64,000 bases of DNA from positions 1 through 64,000 of the forward strand of contig JAGSPU010000484.1 in assembly GCA_019321725.1 (NCBI GenBank), written 5' to 3'. Below, in pieces: positions 41,483-57,300 of this stretch. Both the position numbers and the translations under genes were made by a program. The notes beneath the pieces are model-generated. The model saw nothing but the letters and a program-made list of their open reading frames with translations, was not told the DNA's origin and made no database searches. The stretch is from Paulownia fortunei. Its lineage: Eukaryota; Streptophyta; Magnoliopsida; Lamiales; Paulowniaceae. Within the stretch, counting starts at the first letter, position 1; every line of letters begins with the position of its first letter.

Positions 41483-42242
41483 TTAATTAAATAATAATTA
41501 ATCAAATGAAAAATGGGGATACATATATTTAATCTCTGTGGTGTATTGACTTTATTAAAGTAAAAAAAAAAAAAAATGTGTGCGTTTGTATTTCTTATCC
41601 TCATTAGTCATTATTCCAGAGAGCCAAGAATTGTATGTAACTGAGGTTTGGCAAAATCCACTTCACAGACTTTGGCAAATTCTGTAATCTCAAGACCTAA
41701 ATTATTCAACAAATAAATAAATGAAGCTTGGCTAAGATATGGCTTCACTCAACTTATTTTTAGTCTTCTAAACATTGTTTCACATTTTATATTAAGATCT
41801 TTGGAGAAAAAAAAAAAAAAAAAGTCAGTCAATAAGATCTTGGTGGCTCAAGAGTTCGTTTTTTAAAAAAAAAAATAAAAAACGAACCGGGCAGTGTCCG
41901 AAGATCTTAGTAATTTGTTTAAGTAACAATAGCTCATTATTCTGAATTACTTGACAAAATAATACCTAAAAAGAAAATCTGATAAATTACTAAATTTTAT
42001 GGTTGGTGAAGCAACCATATATTATATGGGCTTTTTATATTCCGGTGGGCTTTGTTGTGTTGCCAACAGCAGCAACTGACCGAACCAAATTAATGTTTGT
42101 TTTGGAGCAGTAGAGGTACGTCCATTTTGCCGAGACATTGTGAGGAGCAGTAGTAGTAGTAGTAGTAGTGAATAGTGATATTTGATGGAAAAATCAAATT
42201 CCTGGAAATGCTTGGGTGTGGTGAAAATGGAGATAGCCTAGG
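41483..42242. other. Shared 3' region between the phosphatase and NPH3 genes
   Basis: The two genes converge with 760 bp between stop codons. A candidate poly(A) signal AATAAA for the phosphatase gene is at 41712-41717. A short TAG triplet repeat is at 42149-42169. No other gene is seen. Confidence 0.55.
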
Positions 42243-45200
42243 CTAAGATACAGAATACCTCTTACTCCTGACAGTTTTCCCTTGTGTTGCTTTGAGCTTC
42301 TTCCCAGACTTGTGTTGTTTTCCTCCATCTTGTTGCCCCTTAAATATACCAATTCTTCCAATCCCTTTAGATATGGAGGTTAACAAAGTTCTCCCCTGCC
42401 TAGACTTGTCCATCATCCCCTGTTTCATCACCACCTGTTCTTTTTCCAGATCACTGAGCCTTACTCGCATTCTTGATATCTCCAGCTTCAGTTCCCGATT
42501 CTCCCTCCTCAGCGAAGCATAAGTATCTCGGGGGACATGGCAGCGCTAGCAACCCCACTGCTCATCTTTTGCGATAATAATAATCCGTCTCCACAACTTC
42601 CCGACAATGCATTCTTCAACCGAAGCTGCTCAAAATATAGAACTCGAACCACCAAGTGGACTGGGAGTCTATCATTTTGGGCAGCATGATTGCAAGCTTC
42701 TTGGGACAGTTTCTGGCAGTCCATCAACTTGCACAGCTTCTTGCATTCATGTTCATTCAGCATTGGATGGGCCTAATGAATGGGAAAACAAAAGATCTAT
42801 TAAAGGAAAATATGTAATACTACCCTGCAAAAAAAAAAAAAAAAAGGTTTAAAGAAGATCATTTCCTCCACAGTTACAACTTTCTGTTATTGGGAACTTC
42901 TTCTTTCTATTAAGAGATGCAGGCGAAGCTTTATATGGTTTATATATGTAACTTCTGTGCTCCAAACACTATGTTTGATAAATCAATGTATTACCTTTAA
43001 GTAAATGTCAATAGCCCTGTAAAGTCCATCATCAATGACACGAGCATAATCTGGTAGTACCTCAATCATGGCAATGAACTTTGGAAGGCTCAAATACGGG
43101 TCAGGAGCAATTTCAGCTAAATATGCATCAATAAGCCTTCCAACTTTTAACAAGGATCCATGGGTTGGAGACCCCATCCCTTCTGATTCATAACCACTTT
43201 CTTCATTCTCTTCTTCTTCAATCCTTTGCAGGAAATGAACCAGAATCCGATGGATTGTGTCAACGTCAAACAAGGAATCACCTGTTTGGACCGACGGTAT
43301 AAGTAGATCATCCAATAATGCCATTTCTAATCTATAAGCAATCCTCCTCTCGAGCTCAAGCCGACAAGCTAAGGTAGCATCCACTATAATAGCTACCCTC
43401 GTCATCCCAAACAAAAAATTCAATGGAATAGAAGAGCTTTTCTCTGTAGGTAATAGAGTTACCAGAGATTCACAATCGCCTTCTGGCCATTTTCGATTAA
43501 GCTAGGATTTGTTCTTGCTGGGTTCCATATTTGAGGCTTCCCAATGCCCTTAGTGATGTTTGTGCATAATGCATCAAAGAGGCAACTATGCTATCTGTCC
43601 GAACACCACTATGTCCCATGGCACTAATAACTCTATGATAAAAATTGATTCCCAACACCGAAAGATCTTCAACCCACCACTCGAGACACCTATCTTTAAG
43701 TTCTAAGGATCCACTATGACAATCTAAACGAGATAGACCTGATACCAGCTGTTCCTTACAAGCATTCCTGGCAATAGCACTAATACATCGTCTGGAATTC
43801 CTATTTCATCAGCAAGAGGTAGTAAGCTCTCACAGGCAGATAGAACCTGAACTGATTTTTCAAGACTTTGAGATACAATTTCAGTTAGATAGGTTTCTGT
43901 ACGTTCGATGAGGTTTTCGTCTCGATAATCTTCAGTCATTTCCAAGTACTCTGCAGCGCAGCGCAGGGGGCTACATTTGTTGTTGTGATCTCAAAATTCA
44001 TGCTATAACAAAATTTTGCTGCAAGTTCAAATGTTTCCGGCCCGCCTGGCAAGTTAGTGAGTTCCAGCTTTGACAGACTTGCATTTTTGGCATCCGCAAC
44101 CAGCTTACGGATCTTTCCACTTCGAGCTACCAGGGGGAACTTTTGCAACCAAAATGATGCACAAGATTTCATTAGTTTGAATAGATCAGAAAATCAAGAA
44201 GACAAATATCTTTTCTCAAGACAGAGCAAAATCAGTTTATAACTATGCATTGTTGTACAATGCAACACTTATCATTTTCACAATCACAAGTATCTTCCTT
44301 CTCCATTTTCAGAAGAGTAACAATACGAAATATTGACATAAGCCTAGATGTCACGACCATGGAGAGCTGGAATCAATTGACCATATACTTGTATAATGCA
44401 TAACTGAAATTTGAACTCTTGGTATTAGTTTGGCCTTAAACAAGACAAATAGATATTATTACCTTGTGCAATAGAAACGATTCTCCATCAACAATGATTG
44501 TGATGTCCCCAGCAACATCTGAGAAAATACTGCATACAAAAAATTGCATGTTATATGTAGTATAAGTTCATTGTTACTCCATGCACATGAAAGGTAAACA
44601 CCTAGGGTATGATGAATGAGCAACAACCATCAATAGAAATTCAAAAGGCTCCTATTGTTTTACTGAAAATAGGAATACAACAAGATGAAACGATTAAACA
44701 TAGGCCAATAAAAGCACAAGCCTATCAGGTTGGAGAAACGGAGTTCAGCTGAAAAATAAATCCAAATGTTCAATTACTAAGTGATCTACTGAAATTTTTG
44801 GAGATGATCTAATATATCCCCACTAAAAGAACAAACAAGGTTTAGAAAATATCAATCGAGCCTCAGGTTATAGATACTAAACACTGCACCATAATGCAGT
44901 CCACTACTAACTTGGATTTCTGCTTAAGGGGGTCGTGTACTTTCTCTTGTCAAGAAGTGATGAAACAGGGATTTCATCGACTAGGACCTACTTGAGATAT
45001 CAACTACTGTTGTTATAAGGAAGTGTACTCTTAACAAATCTAAGAGAGATTGCTTTCAATTGCCTAAAATTTCTTGAAGTCTAGTGCTAAATGTGACCCA
45101 AAAAAAAAAATAAGAAAAGGAAAATTTCAATAAAATCCGAAACTCCCGGGAGATGGCCAGTGAATTAGTGCTCCCTTCAAAACAACATAACAAGAGCCGG

Positions 45201-45505
45201 TGCTCTCGTAGTTATTGGTTTGTGAGCTGCGTTGATGCAATGTTAGATGCTTCGTTTTTTTTTTCTTTATTTCTCTGTGTTTTGTTCGTCCTAGACGATG
45301 CACATGTATAAAGCTTTATTTTTATTTTGTGACTATAAAAGATCAAAACACAAAGAAGTAAGCAACAAGAAGAAGAAAAAGAAAGAATGAAAGAAAAGGC
45401 TACTAATTTTAGAAGTGAGCACCGGTTGGCAAAGGAGGTAGAGAACTTGGGGGTGGCGGTGGGAGAAGGGTGGTGTGGGGTGGAGAGAGACTGCTCCCAC
45501 ACCAT
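42243..45505 (-). CDS. NPH3/RPT2-family BTB protein (five single-base losses)
   Basis: Four exons: 45423-45505, 44463-44529, 42995-44139 and 42243-42772; the corrected protein would be about 609 aa, normal for the family. Order: short N-terminus, BTB domain starting IFSDVAGDITIIVDGESF then LLHKFPLVARSGKIRKLV, the NPH3 domain with DDLLIPSVQTGDSLFDVDT and the Tyr motif in VIDDGLYRAID, then the coiled coil RRENRELKLEISRMRVRL and a basic tail. Such proteins are plasma-membrane-linked CUL3 adaptors in phototropin or auxin-transport signalling. Five sites lose one base each: 43966-43970 (G5), about 43788-43792, 43540-43542, 43471-43473 and 42530-42534 (G5). Exon 3 is 1145 nt where 1149 is needed, exon 4 is 530 where 531 is needed. 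The protein resumes correctly after each. Exon 1 is placed by phase and by FANR joining IFSD; it is the least certain part. Confidence 0.88.
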
Positions 45506-48500
45506 TCTATGCTTTCTCCAATTGCTGCTGCTCTTTGCCGTTGAATAACTATTATAATGATTAAGCTTCACCTTCTCCTTGCAACACAATCTCGAACTAT
45601 TCCCACTACCAAAACTAAACAAACAGTAAAAATGCAATGAAGAACCAATCATTCAAGAGAGAAGGAAGCTAAAAGTTATTCCAAGAAGGAGCCCACATTG
45701 CCATAAAAAGGAAAAAAATGCAAGAATTGTCATTAAAAAGAAGGGAAAGAAAATTGAATACCATGTCATGCACCACCTATATGTATATCAGTATATGTAT
45801 GTACAATAAAGATAAAAGAAAAAAAAAAAAAAATTAGGCATGCAAAGCGACTATTTATCTTAAAAGGAGGATTGCAGATTACTTACAACAGAATTTACCT
45901 TTTCCTCTTTATGCAGAAGCGCCTTTTGCTTTTCATTCCTTTGTCTTGTTCTTGTGAAATGGATTGTCTTTAGTTTTCACTTTTTTCATTGTTTAATTCA
46001 GTGTCTGCTTTTTCAGAGTGACTAAATAAATTAATTTGGTGATGGTGGTGGTGAAGGAGCCTATACCCATCATCATCTTAATTAGAGCTTTTAAATTGTA
46101 TTTTAAATTTCGAATATGTGGAGCAGACGTTACAGATTTTGGGCCGGGGCAGCAGCGTGGTTTTTATTCAATGTCCTGTTTGGATATGTAACTAAAATAG
46201 TTAGTTAAGAAGATAAATTAAATTTTCTGTGTTTTTGGAAAAAGAGGATAGTTACTACTATAAATATGGGCGCAACAGCGTAGATGCATAAAGTAGATGA
46301 GAAATATATGGCAAAAGTTAAATTGATAATTACTGAAAAAAGTTACTGCATATGGCCTATGGGAATGGGAGGGAGGGAGGGAGCATGTAAAGCAGTAAAA
46401 CCATGGAGGCACACACACTCTAGGGCCAAATTATTATTAGATGAACAATCTGGGCAGCCTTTGTCTCTACTCTAACCTCTACTACAGCTTCACTTATACC
46501 AAAGTCTTGACTGCTTTGTTTAATCAATAATAAATGAAAACAAATTATAATAGACTGATGTTAATATATTCAGAGATTTTGCAAAAAATATAGTGCTCAA
46601 AATTAGTCAAGATTGATGTGTTAAAAATGGCCCAAATAAAGAATTGAAAAGATGGAGGGAGAGGGGATGGATAGAGTGTTTATTATTGACCAAGAAAAGG
46701 AGTTGGTGGAGGCAAAGGAATGTGGAGAAATAGTATGATGGGTCCTCTTCAATCCCTAATAAGTAAGTGACTGTGTCGCCACATCCCCATCAACTACTGA
46801 ACTACTGCCGAATACAAACCCAACTCCATTATTACATCTCAATAATGCCGATTTGCTTCCTCTTTTATGATTAGTTTGAACTGATGAATTTAAATTAAAA
46901 AAAAAAAATTGTTTTTTATTTAATTTATTTGAATAATCTATTAATACAATATATTTTATATTATTGAATTCTTATTTTAAATTATTTTTGAATCATCATG
47001 CTTGAATTTTAATTCCATCAATGATTCCGTTAATGGATTTTATTTATTTTCGATTTATTTATATATACTTTTACATTTGGGCTGCTGTAAATGGTGGCTA
47101 ATATTACACCAATATATAGTAATTAAATCAATCATTAATTGGAATTACATGTTCTGCTTAAGTATTTCTATGAAAAATACCATAATATTGAAGAACCACA
47201 TGATACTATTTTGCATTTAATTGTTTGATTAGTTTCCGAAACTAAATTTTAGGTTATTCAAACTTGACTTGCAATATGCATAAGCTTTTGAGGATTGTTA
47301 TAAACTTTATTAGCAACAATTTTTATTTTTTATTTATTAGGATAGCTAATTAACTAATCTTAGCAAGGAAATGAAGTAGAGGAAAAAATTATTCACGAGC
47401 TCAACCAAGTAAGCAACATATTTCGCTTTATTTAGAGTTGAATTTTAAATATATCAAATATAAGTAAAAACTTATACATCCTTACTCGTAAATTGAGGGC
47501 AGCAACTCTATATTTTATGCTAAAAGTTATAAAATAAAATAAACAACTTATCCATTCATCATTTTCATCTCCAAATGAAAAAAAATTATGATGATCACGT
47601 ATGATTCATAATTTTTTTTTATTAATTTCATTGAATTGTCATATATAATTTTATTAAATATTAATTTTAAATTATAGTTTTGCTAAGTAAAATTAAATAT
47701 GCGATTTTAAGCAGTATGACGGTTTTAATCAACAAAAAAAAAAAAATCATATAATTGCAATTTTTTTTAAGATTTTAGTTAAAATTTAAATTGACATGAA
47801 AATATACTCGAACAATGACAATAAAAATTTTCAAAATAAAAATATAAAGACCAATTTTTAATTTTACAAATGCCACAATATTTAGTGTGAATTGTATTAC
47901 TTAAATGAAACAAAATAAAAAAATAATCAATATTAAGTAATAATAACCGTTGAGTGTTGAGTATTGAGATTTGGATTTTAAATCATTTTGATGGTATGAA
48001 TTTTGTTTAAAATTAATAATTTTTATTGTAAATTAATATTAACATGACATTACAATGCAATTCAAATGATTCGAAGGATTTTTTAAAATTCATGATAGCA
48101 AAGAGAAAGGAACAAATAAACATTGAAAACCAAAGAGGTGGACAGAAATCGGAAAAGCGAGGGACTAAATCTCGAAATATCCATTTAAGTTGGAGCGAAA
48201 AGAAAAGGAAAAAGAAGAAAGAGAAGAAACTTTGAGTGAAATACGCGGAAGGCGTTTTCCAGACCCCCGGGCCCAAAAAGAAAAAAAAAAAAAAAAAATG
48301 AAAAAGGAAAAAGAATCACAGTGTAAAAGAAAATCTCGCGTAGTTTGTGGGAGCCCTGTAAGTAATCTGAGTTAGCCTTACACATCCATATTTGGACTGA
48401 CCTCCACCATACACACACATATCTTCGGACCCAAAAGAATGCCAGCCCACGACGTCGTACTGTTGCCGACTGCGCTCAAGCTGTTAGTAGTATTCATCCC

Positions 48501-48518
48501 CCAACTCAAATCTCAGTA
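45506..48518. other. Divergent intergenic region between NPH3 and GNAT genes
   Basis: About 3 kb, very AT-rich between 46860 and 48050. It should contain the NPH3 leader/promoter and, at the right end, the GNAT promoter. Nothing coding was recognised. Confidence 0.5.
48449..48458. promoter_or_regulatory. Palindrome ACGACGTCGT, copy 3
   Basis: Third exact copy of this 10-mer in the window, about 60 bp upstream of the first ATG of the GNAT gene. A GGCCCA (site II in reverse) lies at 48270-48275. Confidence 0.45.
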
Positions 48519-52058
<3,540 letters not shown>

Positions 52059-52624
52059 TTGATGTGCAGTCTGAGCGGCGACCATTGACTGAACCAGAAA
52101 TACTTGGATGAATGTTTGTTTGGGGGAATGTGATAATTTCCTGCTCCTATGGTGTCAATTACCATATGGTGGCCTGTGGAGCTTTTGAAGAGCCTGAATT
52201 TGTAGATGTATATACAATTCCCAATACCATATGAATGGGCATTGAAACGTGCAGTGAAGTAAAAATTAAGAAAATACTAGTGGCTATTCTTCCTTTTCAT
52301 GATGCAATATTGTTTTATGCTGCAGGATTATTGATTATAAAATATGACGTTCTAATATAATATCCATGGATTGCATTAGATGTTTGGATAGGGCTATTGG
52401 ATTTTATGGCTGGTATTCTGTGGTTCACAAATATTATGATATTGAGCAGCGGTAATTGTCAAATAATCAGTGACGTATTTAACTGCCCTGGTTTGACTGT
52501 TTCACTTGGTTCAGTGCGATTTTTAAATTGTAAAAGAAAGTTAATTCCAAGGCCATGTAGATAGGAGGAGTGGGATGGGTATTAATGTCAGCGTCGCCAT
52601 CAATTGAAACTTATAAGTCACACA

Positions 52625-52666
<42 letters not shown>

Positions 52667-54319
52667 GTTTTTGATTGTTGCTTAACCTTCTTATCAGTGA
52701 AATATATATTGAGATAAATAAAGCCATTTGACTTGGTTAATGTTTGAATTTGTCAAACCCAAACAAACATATTACTAATATGATATTTTCACAATTTGAT
52801 AGTGTTGGGACTAGGGCTTCCACGGCACACTACAACAATTAGATAGGATATTACAAATTGGATATGTAAGTGGATCCATGGTTGACATTTAAGCACAGGG
52901 TCGGAAAGGAACTTGAAACTAATTGTTATACTCAATATGCAAGTGTTTCCGTTTTTTTATAGTTTGTTATATACTATTGATTCGTTGAACAACTCATTTT
53001 CACTCCATAGTAATTAACTGAAAACATGCGTCTTTCCAACACAATGTTGGTGTTTATTCTCATCGCCCTCAACCTCAAGTCAAGCATTTGACATTTTTGT
53101 TTGTTATCTGTCGCTTTTACTTGCTGAGACTCGGACAAGAGATGGGAAATCGGCATACTGATGTTCTTCTTTAGATTTTATTGGGCCAGAAAACTCAAGC
53201 ACTGACCAATATCACAAACTTAAACTTTTAAGGGGACTTAAAAGGTAGGTAATATACAACGGATTCAATGCAATTAGGCTGTTGAAATTGTTCTCTCTTC
53301 CCTTCTATTTGTTTTTCTAATTAAATAATAATAAACCGAGAGGATGGAGTGTCATGGACGGAATATTTATTTATACAACTTAATTGTCCAATGGAATTTA
53401 CTTAAATATTCTTCAGATCAACTTGCAAATTCTGTCTCCCCCCATTCCACGCTACACCTTATTGCTATGTTTGGTTCTTGAGTTCTAGTTTGAAAAAACA
53501 ATAACAAAAATATTTCTCCATTTCAAATGATATTATTACCTTTCGCTTCATCATTTGATCCGAAAAAAAGTCCAAGATCCAAACATGGGATATAAGTTTG
53601 ATAAAAATGACAAACAAAATTGATATCAATTATACCATAAAGGAAAAAAAGAAAAGAAAAGAAAAACAACAGAGTGAATAAATAGCCAAAGTAATAAGTG
53701 CCCAAATTTCTTCTGGAGAGACTTGATTTGTCATGTCTTGCTTAAGGCAAGGCAAACCTTAATTCAACCGGGCTTTGGCGCCATTAATGAGTTCTGAGTT
53801 CCTGACATCAGTTTCCTACGTAGTGTAGTGTTTTGAATTTGTCTCCTCCTTCTGTCATCATGGTCGCGCAACCATCCCCAATTTCTGCAATTTTTTACCT
53901 GCAAATTCTAAGGTAAAACCCCACCTCTCCCCGTTGACATATCGTTGACAGCGCCATTTACCAAATACTTACTGATTTCTTCAAATTTTCTGACTGCTTC
54001 CCAGCTCCCAGTTCCCAAATGATCTATCCTACAAGAATATAAATTCGTAAAATTACTATAAAAATGCTCCTACTCGCTCCTAATTTATTGCCCATATATC
54101 TTCCACTGGAGCAAGCGAGTTCTCTTTATTGTATGTATATCATTCCTTGGAATCTCAACGTCTTGATGGATCGTACACCTCTTTGTTTTCTTCTTCTTCT
54201 TGAATCGTAGAGTATGTATGACGAGGGATTTTCCACAATTGGTTATCATGGGTTGTTCAACTATATGATTGGCTTTGTCTGAAAACAGGCATTTTATCAT
54301 GTTGTTATTACACTTGCAG
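52059..54319. other. Intergenic region between GNAT and LRR receptor kinase genes
   Basis: Contains the GNAT 3' UTR, a (CA)n(TA)n microsatellite and, in its last part, the promoter and leader of the receptor kinase gene. The acceptor CACTTGCAG ends exactly at 54319, just before the ATG, suggesting a leader intron. No coding sequence found. Confidence 0.5.
52625..52667. repeat. (CA)n(TA)n compound microsatellite
   Basis: About eleven CA units followed by about ten TA units. Confidence 0.95.
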
Positions 54320-57300
54320 ATGGCAGGGAAGACAGTTCTTCTGGTTGGAATACTTCTTGCACTTTCATTATGTTGTTCTTCTCCAATTGCATATGGACAG
54401 ATTACTGATCCACGAGAAGGTTATACCCTGTGCTCTTATAGTTTTCACTATTCTTCTTTGCATGCATACATGTGGAAACCCACTAACAAAAATAACCTTG
54501 CCTCCGTATATTTTATCTTATAAATATTATATTCTAATTTAAAATTTGTGTCTACTGCAGTTGCCGCCTTACTGGCAGTTCGTAGTAAACTGAAGGACCC
54601 CTACAAGAATCTCAATTGGACCAAGAAGCACGATCCTTGTGCCTCAAATTGGATAGGGGTGATATGTTACTTAAACGAAACCGATGGTTATATGCATGTT
54701 CAAGAACTGTATGTATTTCTCTCTTTATTGCCTCTTGAGACAGAATACTATGTTTCTTTCTTTCTGAGAAACGTTCTGATATATTAGTCTTCAGATTGAC
54801 GTAAAATCAATTGTGCTACTATATACATGCCCTTCTCTCTTTATTGCCTCTTGAGACAGGATACTATATTTCTTTCTTTCTGAGAAACTTCTAATGTTTT
54901 ATTCTTCAAATTGACGTAAAATCAATTGTGCTACTGTATGTTTAATGGAAGACAGTTTCACTTAGTGGGGGCTATATTCACTGTTTTGTTTCTTGGTGCT
55001 ATTGACTCTTTGCTTTGTGTCATCCTCTTGCCTGCACAAGCCCAATATTGGCTGATTATGTGGGGAGCTTGTGAATCCTAGTTGCTCATTTTTGGTATCA
55101 TTATATTAAATATCCATATTAATTGAGAAAGGAAACTTGATCCCAAATCAGGTTGCATTTGCCATGTGATTGACCTTCAACTGTCGGGCAAGGTTTTTGC
55201 ACTTCTGAAATTAATCTGTACTGTTAAATTTGTAGCTGCTAAAAATGAACATTAAGCAGCTAACCCTTTTGGTTCCTCAATGTACTTTTATCTTTTTCCG
55301 TAGGATGTTATTCTATTTGTTAGTCTTTTTAATTTGAAATTTCTAAAGTTATTTTCTAAGGCTCTTGTAACAATATTGATTTGGCAATATCACTTCCCTC
55401 AATCTTTACTCGCTCGCTCTCTCTCTCTCTCTCTCTCTGGAAAGAGATGTTAAAAGAAAACTCAAAGATTGCTGTTACCTTACATGGAGCATCCTTTTTC
55501 TGTCGCTCTCTTTAGCTTTGTGTCTTATCCCTAGGTGGTCTCCTCCAGTAGCTAGCAGTTTTTTTTCAGAGAAATTTTATTTATTGTGGTTTGTGTGTAT
55601 AATAAATCTTTTCCTTTTCTTGTTATTAAGTTATATGTTAAATGAGACAAAAAAGCGAAACGTGTAGAAAAAATTGTTTTTCTCAAGGTCAGAAATAGGG
55701 ATGTGAAGGCTTGCGTCAGGCGCTTACCTTTTTAAACCTGTGCCTTCTGTCCTGGTTGCGGGCGATTTGTTTACAACAAGAGCTCCTTTATTAACCTGAG
55801 AACTTGTCACTCAGCTGTTCACCAATTAGGTGCTCTCAACACATATGGATATAGAATTCAACTTAATTTATAGACCATTACATAGAATTCAATTAATTAT
55901 ACTGTATGGAAATATGATTTCTTCTCTTCTCCTTTGAGAATAGGAGTATTTTTTGTTGTGTGGGTTCAAAGAAAAAGAAGGGATTCAATTAAGAAACTGT
56001 ATGAAAATATGATTTCTTCTCTATTGGAGGTTTTTTTGTTGTGTAGGTTCAAAGAAAAAGAAGGGTTTTTTGTCTACCTTACTTTCTTCCTTTTTCCTTA
56101 ATTAAAAACTCGATCAAAATGTAATTATCTCCAAGAACTAAATGTCTGGCCAGTTTGGATTCCTCTCTGACGGCCACTTGTTTATTTTATGTTCTTACCT
56201 TCGATTTTTTCTACTCTCTCCTGGCTGTTCAGGCGCTTGCTTCAATTGAACCTGTCTGGAACATTAGCTCCAGAGCTTGGCCAGCTACCTCATATGAAAA
56301 GATTGTGAGTCATCAATAATTTGCATCTCTACTTGTATTTCACTTAGGGGATCTTAATTATATATGTAGTAGTTTCGAGTTTGTACCTAGCGATAGCTTT
56401 ATTATTTAGGTACTGACCAGTGTGTTATTTTCCAGGGACTTCTTGTGGAACCACTTAAGTGGAAGCATACCTAAGGAGATTGGCGATATTACTGCACTTG
56501 AGCTCCTGTATGCTGAGATCTCATATATCTTTGACTCTGCTAAGTAGTTCCTCTTGTTGTTCAATGAATATGATCCTAAAACGGAAAATAATTGATAACA
56601 TTTGGTTATACAATTGATGGATTATTTTTTGTAAAAGAACCATTTTTACCTCATGCACCTTAATATGATCCTTTGATATCATTGTGAAGGTGTATGCACA
56701 TGCTGCGTAAAAGATTTAGATAAAGTTTCCATAGTTTGAAGATAAATATATATGTGTATGCTCCACCTCACAGCTTTTAGGCATTCAACTTGGCATATCT
56801 AGTTGCTCATTTGACCACTTCTTAATTGCATTTAGTGACTTTCCTATTACACGTCGTTTATGATTTCACAGAATTTTCTCCTAGCAACGGCTGTGTAATT
56901 TAGTTATTTCCTTCAGCTGAGTCGTGATACTGTTACGCTAACTACAACTACTGTTTGCATTACAGGCTTTTGAGTGGAAATCAAATATCAGGTCCTCTAC
57001 CAGATGAGCTTGGTTATCTTCCCAACTTGAATAAATTTCAGTTGGACCTGAACATGATATCAGGACCAATCCCTAAATCATTTGCAAACTTACCCAAAGT
57101 TCAGCATTTGTGAGTACAGTTTCATAACCAAGTAATTGATCACTGTAAAAGTCTAAAACTTGTTTGTGCTCTTTTCTTATTATTATTATTGATGCCCTAT
57201 TGCAGCCACATGAACAACAATAAATTTAGTGGTCAGATTCCACCTGAGCTTTCTACCCTTCCTTTACTTAAGCACTTGTAAGCCTATACTAAACTCATCG

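Noticed and set aside
45506..45652. Extension of NPH3 exon 1 to an upstream in-frame ATG at 45652
   Set aside because: The added residues (Cys/Phe-rich, then NSYSTAKSSSN) do not resemble NPH3 N-termini; the ATG at 45505 fits better, though this is not proven.
46860..48050. AT-rich stretch considered as a matrix attachment region or transposon
   Set aside because: Only base composition supports it; no repeats, inverted ends or coding remnants were found.
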